Shown: positions 1 to 7,233, counted from the stretch's first letter. The stretch is 9,796 nt of DNA from Thermoplasmata archaeon (GCA_003651045.1 QMTJ01000024.1:1-9796), one strand, 5' to 3'. Numbers and translations are program-made. Notes: a model not told the origin generated them from the sequence alone.

Positions 1-1601
1 GGCAACTCATCTATGTATTCAATAATCCGAGGATATTTATAAGGTGCAGTTGTCTTTTTTACATGATCCTGCAGTTCCTTCGTAAGTGTTTCAGAGGGTT
101 TATATCCCTTGGCAAGTACAACAAACGCCTTCACCACAGTCCCTCTAATACCATTGGGATCTGGAACACCAACAACAGCACATTCAGCAACTGCTGGATG
201 CTCAAGGAGAGCAGATTCAACTTCAAATGGACCGATGCGATACCCTGAGGATTTTATAACATCATCATCTCTCCCAACAAACCAGAAATACCCATCCTCA
301 TCTTTATAACCTCTATCACCAGTATAATAGTAATCACCACGGAATGATTTTTTCATGATTTCTTCATCCTTCCAGTACTCTTTGAAAAGACCGGGTGGTC
401 GACCATTACCAAGATAGAGTGCGATGTTTCCCTCCTCATTAGGCCCAAGTTCGTTCCCATTATCATCAACGATACGTACATCATGACCTGGTGTAGGTTT
501 ACCTACAGAACCATACTTAATAGGCATAAACGGGTAATTAGAAAGCACACATACTGTCTCAGTCTGACCATAAAAATCATATATTTCAAGCCCGAATGCT
601 TCCTTCCATACACGTATAACCTCAGGATTCAAAGGTTCACCAGCACTCATACAATGACGAAGCTTTAGGTTATATTTTGAAAGATCCAGCTGAATAAGCA
701 TACGATAAACTGTTGGAGGAGCACAAAACGTTGTAACACCGTATTTCTCCATAGCACGAAGTAATCCATCAGGGTCAAAACGACCAGGTGTCTCCCATTG
801 AATAATCGCTGCACCTACTATCATCTGACCAAAAAGTTTACCCCAGGCTGCCTTCGCCCAACCAGTTTCAGAGACAGTCCAATGAAGATCACATTTAGTA
901 AGAGCCTGAGCAAAACGTGCAGTAACCTCATGACCAAGCGGATAACTATGCGTATGAAGCACCATCTTAGGATGACCCGTAGTACCAGACGTGAAATAAA
1001 TAAGCATAGGATCAGAGGATTTAGTCTTACCAATCTCACTCTGACTTAACTCACGAGAACTTTTACTCATTTCTTCATCAAAATTATACCATCCCTCTCT
1101 TTTACCATCAACCAACATAAAATGTTTCAAAGACGGGCATTTATCTTTTATAAGCTCTACACTCTCAGCATGATCCATATCGGTCAGAACCATGCAAGCC
1201 TCAGCACGGTTAATACGATACTCTATATCTTTAGAAGTCAACAAAACCGTACCAGGCATAGGTATAACACCGAGCTTAAACATACCAATAAGAGCTACAT
1301 ACCATTCAGGAATACTCTGCAGAATTACCAATACTCTATCGCCTTTTTTTACACCAATTCTCCTAAGAACATTAGCAAACTGATTAGACTGAACTTTGAG
1401 ATCATAAAAAGTATGATAACGATCCCTCCTACCTGTTCTATCAATCGAAATCAAAGCAAGTTTAGTACGATCCTCAGCCCATTGATCCACAACATCAAAA
1501 CCAAAATTATAATACTCAGGAACATTCCATTTAAAATTCTTATACATTAACTCATATCTATCTTTCTTCTTTAAAGAACCATCACATTTTTTACTCAACA
1601 T
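1..1601 (-). CDS. Acyl-CoA synthetase (AMP-forming), ACSM/medium-chain-like, 3' end cut by window edge
   Basis: Activates a carboxylic acid to its CoA thioester with ATP, via an acyl-adenylate. I read one unbroken frame of 533 residues from the edge to the start. The ATP P-loop motif FTSGTTGHPKMV starts at about residue 203, the A5 motif YGQTET is at about 344-349, and YTGDRGYKDEDGYF followed by the hinge GRDDDVIKSSGYRIGPFEVE covers about 427-465. The segment GWAKAAWGKLFGQ is typical of the ACSM/medium-chain branch. The frame runs off the window just after EYIDELP, so the A10 motif with the catalytic lysine is not visible; about 20-40 residues are missing. I chose the ATG at 1601 because AGGAGG lies 6 nt upstream; the ATG at 1607 abuts that site directly. 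It lies 62 bp downstream of the metallo-hydrolase on the same strand, so the two may be co-transcribed. The exact acid (fatty, branched or aromatic) cannot be read from the sequence. Confidence 0.95.
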   Translation of the reverse strand, partial: MLSKKCDGSLKKKDRYELMYKNFKWNVPEYYNFGFDVVDQWAEDRTKLALISIDRTGRRDRYHTFYDLKVQSNQFANVLRRIGVKKGDRVLVILQSIPEWYVALIGMFKLGVIPMPGTVLLTSKDIEYRINRAEACMVLTDMDHAESVELIKDKCPSLKHFMLVDGKREGWYNFDEEMSKSSRELSQSEIGKTKSSDPMLIYFTSGTTGHPKMVLHTHSYPLGHEVTARFAQALTKCDLHWTVSETGWAKAAWGKLFGQMIVGAAIIQWETPGRFDPDGLLRAMEKYGVTTFCAPPTVYRMLIQLDLSKYNLKLRHCMSAGEPLNPEVIRVWKEAFGLEIYDFYGQTETVCVLSNYPFMPIKYGSVGKPTPGHDVRIVDDNGNELGPNEEGNIALYLGNGRPPGLFKEYWKDEEIMKKSFRGDYYYTGDRGYKDEDGYFWFVGRDDDVIKSSGYRIGPFEVESALLEHPAVAECAVVGVPDPNGIRGTVVKAFVVLAKGYKPSETLTKELQDHVKKTTAPYKYPRIIEYIDEL

Positions 1602-1663
1602 TTTCATCCTCCTATTCTCGTCTTATTTCCATTTTATTTTTAACTTCATATCACCCCAAAGAT

Positions 1664-2305
1664 CTATTCTCTCACAAAAGGGTTAAATCTTTTTTCGTCT
1701 CCAATTGTAGTAGGTGGACCATGACCCGTATAAACTATAGTGTCATCTGATAAAGTATATAGGCGGTTTTTAATGGATTCTGATAACTCTTCAAATGATC
1801 CCATACGGAAATCAGTTCTTCCAATGCTGCCCTGAAATAAGGTGTCACCGCAGAACACCATATTATTATAGAGGAAACTCACGCCACCTGGGGAATGACC
1901 TGGGGTATGAATAACCTTTAACTCAAAACCATCAACAGATATTATATCTCCATCTTCAATGAATCCATCTGGTTCAGGTGGCTGTTTAATTATAACCCCC
2001 CATCTACAAGCTGAGGATTCTGCATCTTTTATGAAAACATAGTCGTTTCTATGAGCGAGAAACTCTGCTTCTGTTTCTTTTTTTATTGTTGATACTGCGC
2101 CTACATGATCAAAATGACCATGTGTAACAAGAATGTATTTTATCTTTATACCTATCTGTTTAATTCTTTTAAGTATCTTCTGTGCATCATCACCTGGGTC
2201 AATAACAACACCTTCTTTTGTACTATCATCCCATACTAGATAGCAGTTTGAAAATAACGGACCAACAACTATCCGCTCTACTTTCACATTATTAGTTTTC
2301 ATCAT
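1664..2305 (-). CDS. Metallo-beta-lactamase-fold hydrolase, YcbL/glyoxalase II-like
   Basis: A 213-residue zinc hydrolase of the MBL fold. The metal ligands are visible: THGHFDH at residues 61-67 (H62, H64, D66, H67), H137 in HTPGHSPGG, D154 in GDTLF, and H195 in YTGHGPPT. GDTLFQGSIGRTDF and the short C-terminus fit YcbL-type glyoxalase II relatives, which hydrolyse thioesters. The length is that of the short branch lacking the glyoxalase II helical domain. Two ATGs are adjacent (2305 and 2302). There is no Shine-Dalgarno site, but a TATA box lies about 30 bp upstream, so the mRNA is probably leaderless and either ATG could be used. The gene is divergent from an acyl-CoA dehydrogenase and upstream of the acyl-CoA synthetase; hydrolysis of an acyl thioester would suit this setting, but that is inference. 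A glyoxalase-type or persulfide-related role is the alternative. Confidence 0.9.
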   Translation of the reverse strand: MMKTNNVKVERIVVGPLFSNCYLVWDDSTKEGVVIDPGDDAQKILKRIKQIGIKIKYILVTHGHFDHVGAVSTIKKETEAEFLAHRNDYVFIKDAESSACRWGVIIKQPPEPDGFIEDGDIISVDGFELKVIHTPGHSPGGVSFLYNNMVFCGDTLFQGSIGRTDFRMGSFEELSESIKNRLYTLSDDTIVYTGHGPPTTIGDEKRFNPFVRE

Positions 2306-2332
2306 CTGGGATCCGGTGGTGGTAATATTTAA

Positions 2333-2343
2333 TTTATATAAAA
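2333..2343 (-). promoter_or_regulatory. TATA box for the metallo-hydrolase gene
   Basis: TTTATATAAA read on the minus strand, centred about 30 bp before the first ATG at 2305. With the usual archaeal 25-27 bp spacing, transcription would start within about 10 nt of the ATG, which explains the absence of a ribosome binding site. Confidence 0.5.
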
Positions 2344-2393
2344 GTTCTATCTCAAATTTTTAGTAAAATAGGTGATGTATTAGGATCTAATCG

Positions 2394-2421
2394 TATATAA
2401 ACAATATTTTATTATATAAAA
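2394..2421 (+). promoter_or_regulatory. TATA box(es) for the acyl-CoA dehydrogenase gene
   Basis: Two candidate TATA elements are present, TATATAA at 2394-2400 and TTATATAAAA at 2412-2421. The second predicts a start near 2440 and a leader of about 30 nt that carries GGAGG at 2456-2460, 9 nt before the ATG. The divergent hydrolase promoter is about 70 bp away, so shared control is possible. Confidence 0.45.
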
Positions 2422-2469
2422 CTAGTTATTCCTGCTGTCTATCCAAGTCTTTAGTGGAGGAAATAATAG

Positions 2470-3678
2470 ATGGATTTTAGCTGGACAGATGAACAAATGC
2501 TTTGGAGAAAAACGGTACATGATTTTGCTCAGAAAAAAATAAAACCAAGAGTACGGGAAATTGATAGTAATAAAAAGATTCCTAAAGAGATCATTAGAGA
2601 TATGGCAAAACTGGGTTTATTAGCACCTACTGTACCGCAAGAATATGGTGGTAGTGGGGTTGATTGGACTATGGCTTGTATAGCAGCAGAGGAACTTGGA
2701 CGTGCAGATATTAGTCTAGCTATACCTGTTCTTTATTTGGTTGAAACAGCATGGGGATATATACTTAGTAGATATGGAACCAATAGGGTGAAAGAGGAAT
2801 ATCTTCCTAAGGTGACATCTGGTGATGCATTCTGCGGTATAGCTGTTACAGAACCAACTGGTGGCTCTGATATAGTAGGTGCCGTTAGTACAGAAGCAGT
2901 AAAAAAAGGGAATAACTGGGTTTTAAATGGCGAGAAAATGTTCATAAGTGGTGTCGCTGAGTCAAACAAGTGGGGTGGTGTACATCTTACTTTGGCTAGA
3001 ACTGATTCATCTCTAGGATATAAGGGTTTTTCTTTTTTTGCTGTCCCGTTGAAGGATAATCCTGGAATAACTGTAACTTTATTAGAGGACATGGGGCGTA
3101 TGGGTATATCCACTGGTGGTTTTGTTATGAAGGATGTTAACCTTTTAGGGGATTATTTAATTGGTGAGGTTAATAGAGGTTTTTATTATGCTATGGAGGG
3201 TTTTTCTGCAGCACGGGTACTCATTGGTGCTACATGTGTAGGAGCTGCAGAAGCAGCGTTGGAGTTTGGTATAGAGCATATAAAAACACGTAAAGCATTT
3301 GGACGATCTTTAGCGAGTTATGAGGGTATACAGTTTCCATTAGCAGAACATTATATTAATATAGAAGCTACTAAGCTTTTAACCTATAGAGCTGCTTGGG
3401 TAATGGATAAAATGTACAGGGAGAACAAATTCACTCATCATGATGTCGCTATTGCTGCAGCGATTAGTAAACTTCGTGCTCCTATCCATGCTTTTGAAGT
3501 GATGAATGAGGTAGCTGATTGGCTTGGTGCTGCAGGTTATACAAAAGAATACCCTATTGAGATGGGAATCCGTGGTGTTAGATCCTACTCTATTGGAGCT
3601 GAGGGTACAATGAATATTATGAGAATTATCATTGCTAGGGAGCTACTGGGGAGAGAGTTTCTACCGTATAATAAGTGA
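2470..3678 (+). CDS. Acyl-CoA dehydrogenase (FAD, ETF-linked family), first copy
   Basis: A 402-residue member of the acyl-CoA dehydrogenase family, which oxidises an acyl-CoA to the 2,3-enoyl-CoA and passes electrons to an electron-transfer flavoprotein. The N-terminal helical domain starts MDFSWTDEQ. The FAD/substrate signature AVTEPTGGSD is at 125-134 and NGEKMFISG at 153-161. RKAFGRSLASYEGIQFP begins near 274 and carries the flavin-contacting Arg and Phe. The C-terminal GYTKEYP segment is followed by AEGT, where E378 occupies the position of the catalytic base of the MCAD/SCAD group. Length and domain order are normal. The start is fixed by GGAGG 9 nt upstream. It differs clearly from the second copy: TGGSD replaces NAGSD, and MNIMR replaces the usual SEIQR after the catalytic Glu. 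This suggests a different acyl substrate, but which one cannot be read. Confidence 0.95.
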   Translation: MDFSWTDEQMLWRKTVHDFAQKKIKPRVREIDSNKKIPKEIIRDMAKLGLLAPTVPQEYGGSGVDWTMACIAAEELGRADISLAIPVLYLVETAWGYILSRYGTNRVKEEYLPKVTSGDAFCGIAVTEPTGGSDIVGAVSTEAVKKGNNWVLNGEKMFISGVAESNKWGGVHLTLARTDSSLGYKGFSFFAVPLKDNPGITVTLLEDMGRMGISTGGFVMKDVNLLGDYLIGEVNRGFYYAMEGFSAARVLIGATCVGAAEAALEFGIEHIKTRKAFGRSLASYEGIQFPLAEHYINIEATKLLTYRAAWVMDKMYRENKFTHHDVAIAAAISKLRAPIHAFEVMNEVADWLGAAGYTKEYPIEMGIRGVRSYSIGAEGTMNIMRIIIARELLGREFLPYNK

Positions 3679-3686
3679 TTAATTAG

Positions 3687-3693
3687 TTTTTTT
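3687..3693 (+). terminator. T-tract after the first acyl-CoA dehydrogenase
   Basis: Seven T residues begin 8 nt after the stop codon, in the 75-bp gap between two convergent genes. Archaeal RNA polymerase terminates at such tracts without a hairpin. Weak evidence on its own in AT-rich DNA. Confidence 0.35.
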
Positions 3694-3753
3694 AACTGCC
3701 AGGTTTGAAGAGAAAAATATTACAATTGATGATGTTAGTAGGATAAACTATTT

Positions 3754-4893
3754 TTATAGGCCTATTTGTTTTGCTATAACCATTCTTTGAACCTCAGATG
3801 TGCCTTCTCCTATTTCACAGAGTTTTATATCTCTAAAGTATCGTTCCACAGGGTATTCTCTGGTATAGCCGTATCCTCCAAAGATCTGAATAGCTTCTCT
3901 AGTGGCACGCATAGCCATCTCAGATGCAAAAAGTTTAGCCATGGATGCTTCTTTAGTAAATCTAACATTTTGATCTTCTAAATAGGCGGCACGATAAACT
4001 AGTAAACGAGCAGCATCAATCTCAGTAGCCATATTAACAATTTTCCACTGAACTGCTTGGAATTTACTAATCGGTCGACCAAACTGTTGACGTTGCTTAG
4101 CATACTCAATACATTCCTCAAGAGCACCACGTGCTATCCCAACAGACATTGCACCAATAGCAGTACGACCACGATCTAGAATATTCATAGCGCCGATAAA
4201 ACCCATGTTTTTCTCCCCAAGAAGGTTTTCCTTAGGAATACGACAATCTTCAAATATGAGTTCAGCTGTATGACTACCACGTAAACCAAGTTTATCCTCA
4301 AGTTGCCCTACCTTAAAACCAGGTGTATCCTTCTCAACAATAAACGCACTAATACCTTTAGCACCCTTTGTTTTATCAGTTTTAGCCATAACAGTAACAA
4401 CCTCAGCTATATCACCACTAGTGATAAACTGTTTTGTACCATTTATCACCCATTCATCACCATCTAAAACAGCAGTTGTTTGAATAGAAGCAGCATCAGA
4501 ACCAGCATTAGGCTCAGTAAGAGCCCAAGAGGCAAAGGCCTCTCCACTCGTAAGTCTCGGAAGATATTTTTTACGTTGCTCCTCACTCCCGTGTTCATAA
4601 ATATGACCTATACCAAGGGAGTTATGAGCCTCAATAGTGAGACCAGTAGAACCACATACACGAGAAATCTCCTCAAGAGCAATCATATAACTAACACGAT
4701 CAATACCAGCACCACCATACTCCTGCGGCACAGTCATACCCATAAGACCCATTTTACCCATTTTCTTATAAAGCTCCCATGGGAAATATTCCTCTTTATC
4801 AATCTTATCCGATATAGGTTTTAACTCTCTCTCACAGAATTCCCTAATTGTTTTTTGAAAAAGTTTTTGCTCCTCAGATAAACTAAAATCCAA
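3754..4893 (-). CDS. Acyl-CoA dehydrogenase, second copy (short-chain/butyryl-CoA type)
   Basis: A 379-residue acyl-CoA dehydrogenase close to the canonical short-chain pattern in length and motifs. ALTEPNAGSD is at 124-133, NGTKQFITSG at 151-160, RQQFGRPISKFQAVQWK near 270, and FGGYGYTREYPVER near the C-terminus. GEGTSEVQR carries E363, the position of the catalytic base. It should oxidise an acyl-CoA and pass electrons to ETF. The start codon is TTG: GGTGAT, a perfect match to the archaeal anti-Shine-Dalgarno sequence, lies 5 nt upstream at 4899-4904, and the first residues MDFSLSEEQ match the family N-terminus. It is convergent with the first copy, 75 bp away. Two divergent paralogues side by side suggest oxidation of more than one acyl-CoA in the same pathway or growth condition. 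Confidence 0.95.
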   Translation of the reverse strand: MDFSLSEEQKLFQKTIREFCERELKPISDKIDKEEYFPWELYKKMGKMGLMGMTVPQEYGGAGIDRVSYMIALEEISRVCGSTGLTIEAHNSLGIGHIYEHGSEEQRKKYLPRLTSGEAFASWALTEPNAGSDAASIQTTAVLDGDEWVINGTKQFITSGDIAEVVTVMAKTDKTKGAKGISAFIVEKDTPGFKVGQLEDKLGLRGSHTAELIFEDCRIPKENLLGEKNMGFIGAMNILDRGRTAIGAMSVGIARGALEECIEYAKQRQQFGRPISKFQAVQWKIVNMATEIDAARLLVYRAAYLEDQNVRFTKEASMAKLFASEMAMRATREAIQIFGGYGYTREYPVERYFRDIKLCEIGEGTSEVQRMVIAKQIGL

Positions 4894-4944
4894 CTTAAAT
4901 CACCACACCCGTGATAAATTAATACTTCAAAAAACTTTATGTTT

Positions 4945-4956
4945 AAAAACAAAAAA
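4945..4956 (-). terminator. T-tracts after the DNA glycosylase gene
   Basis: Read on the minus strand, T6 and T5 runs follow the glycosylase stop codon within 15 nt. This is the typical simple archaeal termination signal. It also overlaps the presumed promoter region of the downstream acyl-CoA dehydrogenase gene. Confidence 0.4.
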
Positions 4957-4958
4957 GT

Positions 4959-5615
4959 TTATTTCAATATTTTACCTGTTTCCATATACCAGAGATACAA
5001 ATCCAACTCAGCTAAAGTAAGATTTGTATGTTCCGCAATTTTCTTGAGAAGCTCTTCAATTTCTATATATTTCTCCTTTGAAACAAACTGAGGTTTCTCA
5101 ATTAAACCATAACTCTCAAGGATATCAACAATATGAAAATCTATTATTGCAAAGTCATCAAACCCAATGTTACGTAGGAAATGACTTGCTTCTTTGTATC
5201 CCAATCCTTTTACATTCTTTACCAACCACTCTCGAATTGCTTTCTTACTATAATGTTGAATTATTGTTTCTAATTGACTCTTAACTTTCCTTGACTCCAC
5301 TATATACTCTGCTCTTGTATTTGGAAACCTATGACCATACTCTGCTAGTTTTTTTGATAGTTCTTCTTTGGAGTCTGTAAAAAAACAATCGCTTAGTTCT
5401 TCCTGCATTTTTATACTTTTTTCAGCGTTAAAATTAGCTGTTAAAATACAAAAACATAATTCTTTAAAAAGTTCTTTATTTGATTTTTTGTTAAAATTTT
5501 TGAATTCTTTTATTTTATTATTTACTGTTCTAGATATCTCACTTTTTTTAAGTGTTTCAATTTTATTGATTAAATCCTTTACTTTTTTTTCATTACTTAT
5601 AAGCTGTGGAGTCAT
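4959..5615 (-). CDS. ogg: N-glycosylase/DNA lyase, archaeal Ogg2 family (8-oxoguanine repair)
   Basis: Removes 8-oxoguanine from DNA and nicks the strand by beta-elimination. The 218-residue length is close to characterised archaeal Ogg2 enzymes (about 207 residues). The helix-hairpin-helix motif VKGLGYKEASHFLRN contains K141, the Schiff-base lysine, and D159 in IIDFHIVDIL is the catalytic aspartate. The 18-residue K-to-D spacing is the same as in the Methanocaldococcus enzyme. The protein ends in lysine (GKILK), which is the known determinant for distinguishing 8-oxoguanine from guanine in this family. There is no strong Shine-Dalgarno site, but a TATA-like element lies about 28 bp upstream, so the transcript is probably leaderless and the ATG at 5615 fits. 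It has no visible functional link to the acyl-CoA genes and is probably monocistronic. Confidence 0.93.
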   Translation of the reverse strand: MTPQLISNEKKVKDLINKIETLKKSEISRTVNNKIKEFKNFNKKSNKELFKELCFCILTANFNAEKSIKMQEELSDCFFTDSKEELSKKLAEYGHRFPNTRAEYIVESRKVKSQLETIIQHYSKKAIREWLVKNVKGLGYKEASHFLRNIGFDDFAIIDFHIVDILESYGLIEKPQFVSKEKYIEIEELLKKIAEHTNLTLAELDLYLWYMETGKILK

Positions 5616-5637
5616 GTATATTATCCTATTTTTTAGT

Positions 5638-5648
5638 ATGATATATTT
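5638..5648 (-). promoter_or_regulatory. TATA box for the ogg gene
   Basis: AAATATATCAT on the minus strand, centred about 28 bp before the ATG at 5615, predicting an almost leaderless transcript. The surroundings are very AT-rich, so confidence is moderate. Confidence 0.4.
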
Positions 5649-5695
5649 TTTTTAAATAAATTGATTTTCTTTATTTCCAAAAAAAGAGTAGAAAA

Positions 5696-5799
5696 GGGGT
5701 GCTTAAAAAGTCATCGGATGGGATTTTTTTAAAAAATGAGGAGAGGAGGAAAGGATGGGATGCGAGATTTATATTCTCCGATGAATTTTTTTGCACCCC
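5696..5799. repeat. 104-bp inverted repeat with 23-nt arms
   Basis: Left arm 5696-5718 and right arm 5777-5799 are complementary at 20 of 23 positions. The ends GGGGTGC/GCACCCC and the inner parts TCATCGGA/TCCGATGA match perfectly, joined by an A-rich/T-rich spacer with three mismatches. The 58-nt interior is purine-rich on the plus strand and contains the small palindrome ATTTTTTTAAAAAAT. I found no coding frame and no obvious target-site duplication. It may be a short miniature transposable element or a long RNA hairpin. It lies in a gene-free stretch upstream of ogg. Confidence 0.7.
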
Positions 5800-5844
5800 G
5801 TATAATGAGTTTACTCTAATCTAAACTATATTTTTGTACCCCCT

Positions 5845-5860
5845 GTTAATATAGTTAATA
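5845..5860 (+). repeat. Tandem GTTAATA motif pair
   Basis: GTTAATA occurs at 5845-5851 and 5854-5860, 9 bp apart, and again at 5901-5907 as half of the adjacent palindrome. Three copies within about 60 bp may mark protein-binding sites, although the motif is AT-rich and could recur by chance. Confidence 0.35.
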
Positions 5861-5877
5861 ATAGATGTTTTTATAGC

Positions 5878-5972
5878 ATTCCCTCAATTAATTAACAATT
5901 GTTAATATGCATCGTGTATTTAAAAGTTTTGCCTCTTTCAGTAGTTCCGAAAGTGCTCTAAAATGAGGGAAT
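5878..5972. repeat. 95-bp inverted repeat with nested 16-bp palindrome
   Basis: The outer arms ATTCCCTCA (5878-5886) and TGAGGGAAT (5964-5972) are perfectly complementary over 9 bp. Inside, ATTAACAATTGTTAAT (5891-5906) is a perfect 16-bp palindrome, and CTTTC/GAAAG (5935-5939/5949-5953) can form a small hairpin. No coding frame is visible. It could be a structured RNA, an operator cluster, or a second small mobile-element relic. Confidence 0.5.
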
Positions 5973-5990
5973 TTCGGGATAGAAACTGTG

Positions 5991-5998
5991 TATAAATA
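5991..5998 (+). promoter_or_regulatory. Candidate archaeal promoter (TATA) upstream of the wHTH relic
   Basis: TATAAATA with a purine-rich BRE-like stretch GAAACTG just upstream (5982-5988). It predicts transcription from about 6017 rightward, into the region that ends with the winged-helix fragment at 6113-6259. No intact gene follows, so it may be the surviving promoter of a decayed gene or the promoter of an unannotated RNA. Confidence 0.4.
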
Positions 5999-6112
5999 GA
6001 TTTTGATAGGGAGAAAATCAGAAGTCTCTATCTGTTGAAGGTAAAAAATAGGTGATTTTCACTAAAAATAGAGAATATATAACTATTATAAACTAAGAAG
6101 CAAAGAGAATAA

Positions 6113-6259
6113 AAGAACAACAAACGACTCAGCGTCATACTTTCAGATTTCAAAAAAAATGGTTGGCTTGAAGTTGAGCTTCATCCTGAATCTTCAAGAA
6201 AAAGGATTTATAAATTAAAATCTCCAGAAATTGCTATGCAAGAAATAGCTGAAAATTAA
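6113..6259 (+). pseudogene. C-terminal fragment of a winged-helix transcription regulator
   Basis: An open frame of 48 codons between the TAA at 6110-6112 and the TAA at 6257-6259 translates as KNNKRLSVILSDFKKNG, then WLEVELHPESSRKRIYKL, then a short tail. This has the form of the recognition helix, beta-wing and final strand of a winged-helix regulator (PadR/ArsR/MarR-like). No ATG, GTG or TTG start precedes the conserved part and there is no ribosome binding site. The N-terminal half of a normal wHTH domain is not found in this frame. I infer a decayed gene whose 5' part was lost or frameshifted; a promoter-like TATA box at 5991 survives at about the right distance. Confidence 0.5.
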
Positions 6260-6294
6260 TGAGTATATATGATCCCAAAATAACAAATCGAATA

Positions 6295-6312
6295 ACATTA
6301 TGATCATAATGT
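6295..6312. promoter_or_regulatory. 18-bp perfect palindrome, operator-like
   Basis: ACATTATGATCATAATGT is its own reverse complement over 18 bp. It lies between the winged-helix relic and the 3' end of the membrane-protein gene. Perfect dyads of this size are typical binding sites for dimeric regulators, but no promoter is obvious next to it. It could also contribute to 3'-end formation of the membrane-protein transcript. Confidence 0.4.
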
Positions 6313-6406
6313 ACGGTAAATATCAATTCACGTTTCTTTTTCACAGTTTTATCCAATTAATGAAGTATTATTTATCTGACATAGATGGTAATATTCTTCA
6401 CATGCA

Positions 6407-7192
6407 TCAAATAGTTAATAAATGTAATAATAGAGCTGCAACCCCTAAAATAAATAATGTTGTAGGGAAATAGCTAATCGCAACATTGGTTGCTACCTCT
6501 TCACCATATTTATCATATTTAATATCAGCAGATTTGACTAACCGTTTTTCAAGATAATAATCAATATACACGGGGAATATAGATATTACAAGCAACCAAG
6601 GCTCTGAAAATGAAAGATATAAAGCAATACTTAGTGGAAGAATCCAAAAAACTAAACTCTTAACCGTTCCTCTAAAATACTGAAACATGAAGAATACACC
6701 AATGAGTAAAAGAACAATTTGAACATAACTAAACCCAGCTATTACAGAAGTTGAGATCAGCATCACCATTGGCTTTGTCGAAAAACAGTAGAATGCAAAG
6801 GTAACAAGTATTCCACAACTAAAAAATAAGAGAGGAACTTCAACAGGAACCTTTCTAAAAGAAAGATATGTAGCAGGATAGTCCCATGCCCGTTTAGATA
6901 TCCCTTTGTATTCTACAAAAAAATCAATAACCATTGCAATCAATCCAGTTAACAAAGAAGCTGTTAAGTATAACGGTTCCTGAAACATAATAAAAAATGC
7001 GATTAAAGCGACAAAACCAGCGACTATTGAAAGAAATCTTATGCGATTTCTTATAGCGATCTCCATACATCGCGGGATATCCAAATTAAAAATCTTGTTT
7101 TTAAAATCTTCAATGTAATTTTTTGTTTGCTTTATTTTATTGTTGGCTGAACTTTTTGCTGCTTTATAGTGCTTATCCAATTCTTGTCGCAT
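6407..7192 (-). CDS. Multi-pass membrane protein of unknown function
   Basis: I do not recognise a family. The 261-residue product has a charged, probably helical and cytosolic N-terminus (about 1-50, rich in Lys/Asn/Glu). Seven or eight hydrophobic segments follow, at roughly 53-70, 73-95, 118-137, 141-173 (probably two), 179-196, 199-214 and 237-261. A charged loop RAWDYPATYLSFRKVP lies near 101-116 and another at about 215-235. I saw no catalytic motif or metal-binding cluster. The ATG at 7192 is preferred over the TTG at 7195 because AGGTGAT lies directly upstream, leaving 3 nt before the ATG and none before the TTG. A TATA box at 7226-7233 gives it its own short leader. A 38-aa one-helix protein is encoded just upstream on the same strand. 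The gene is in a region otherwise made of relics and repeats, so it is probably accessory. Confidence 0.85.
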   Translation of the reverse strand: MRQELDKHYKAAKSSANNKIKQTKNYIEDFKNKIFNLDIPRCMEIAIRNRIRFLSIVAGFVALIAFFIMFQEPLYLTASLLTGLIAMVIDFFVEYKGISKRAWDYPATYLSFRKVPVEVPLLFFSCGILVTFAFYCFSTKPMVMLISTSVIAGFSYVQIVLLLIGVFFMFQYFRGTVKSLVFWILPLSIALYLSFSEPWLLVISIFPVYIDYYLEKRLVKSADIKYDKYGEEVATNVAISYFPTTLFILGVAALLLHLLTI

Positions 7193-7225
7193 CAAATCAC
7201 CTAATAACCATTTACTTTACTCTAC

Positions 7226-7233
7226 TATATAAA
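7226..7233 (-). promoter_or_regulatory. TATA box for the membrane-protein gene
   Basis: TTTATATA on the minus strand, about 37 bp before the ATG at 7192. It places the transcription start near 7203 with a leader of about 10 nt that holds the AGGTGAT ribosome binding site. Confidence 0.5.

Noticed and set aside
2733..3113. Minus-strand 126-codon ORF inside the first acyl-CoA dehydrogenase
   Set aside because: It is antisense to a well-conserved enzyme and has no motif or start signal of its own.
5696..5799. CRISPR-like or tandem repeat
   Set aside because: Only a single inverted pair is present; there are no regularly spaced direct repeats anywhere in the window.
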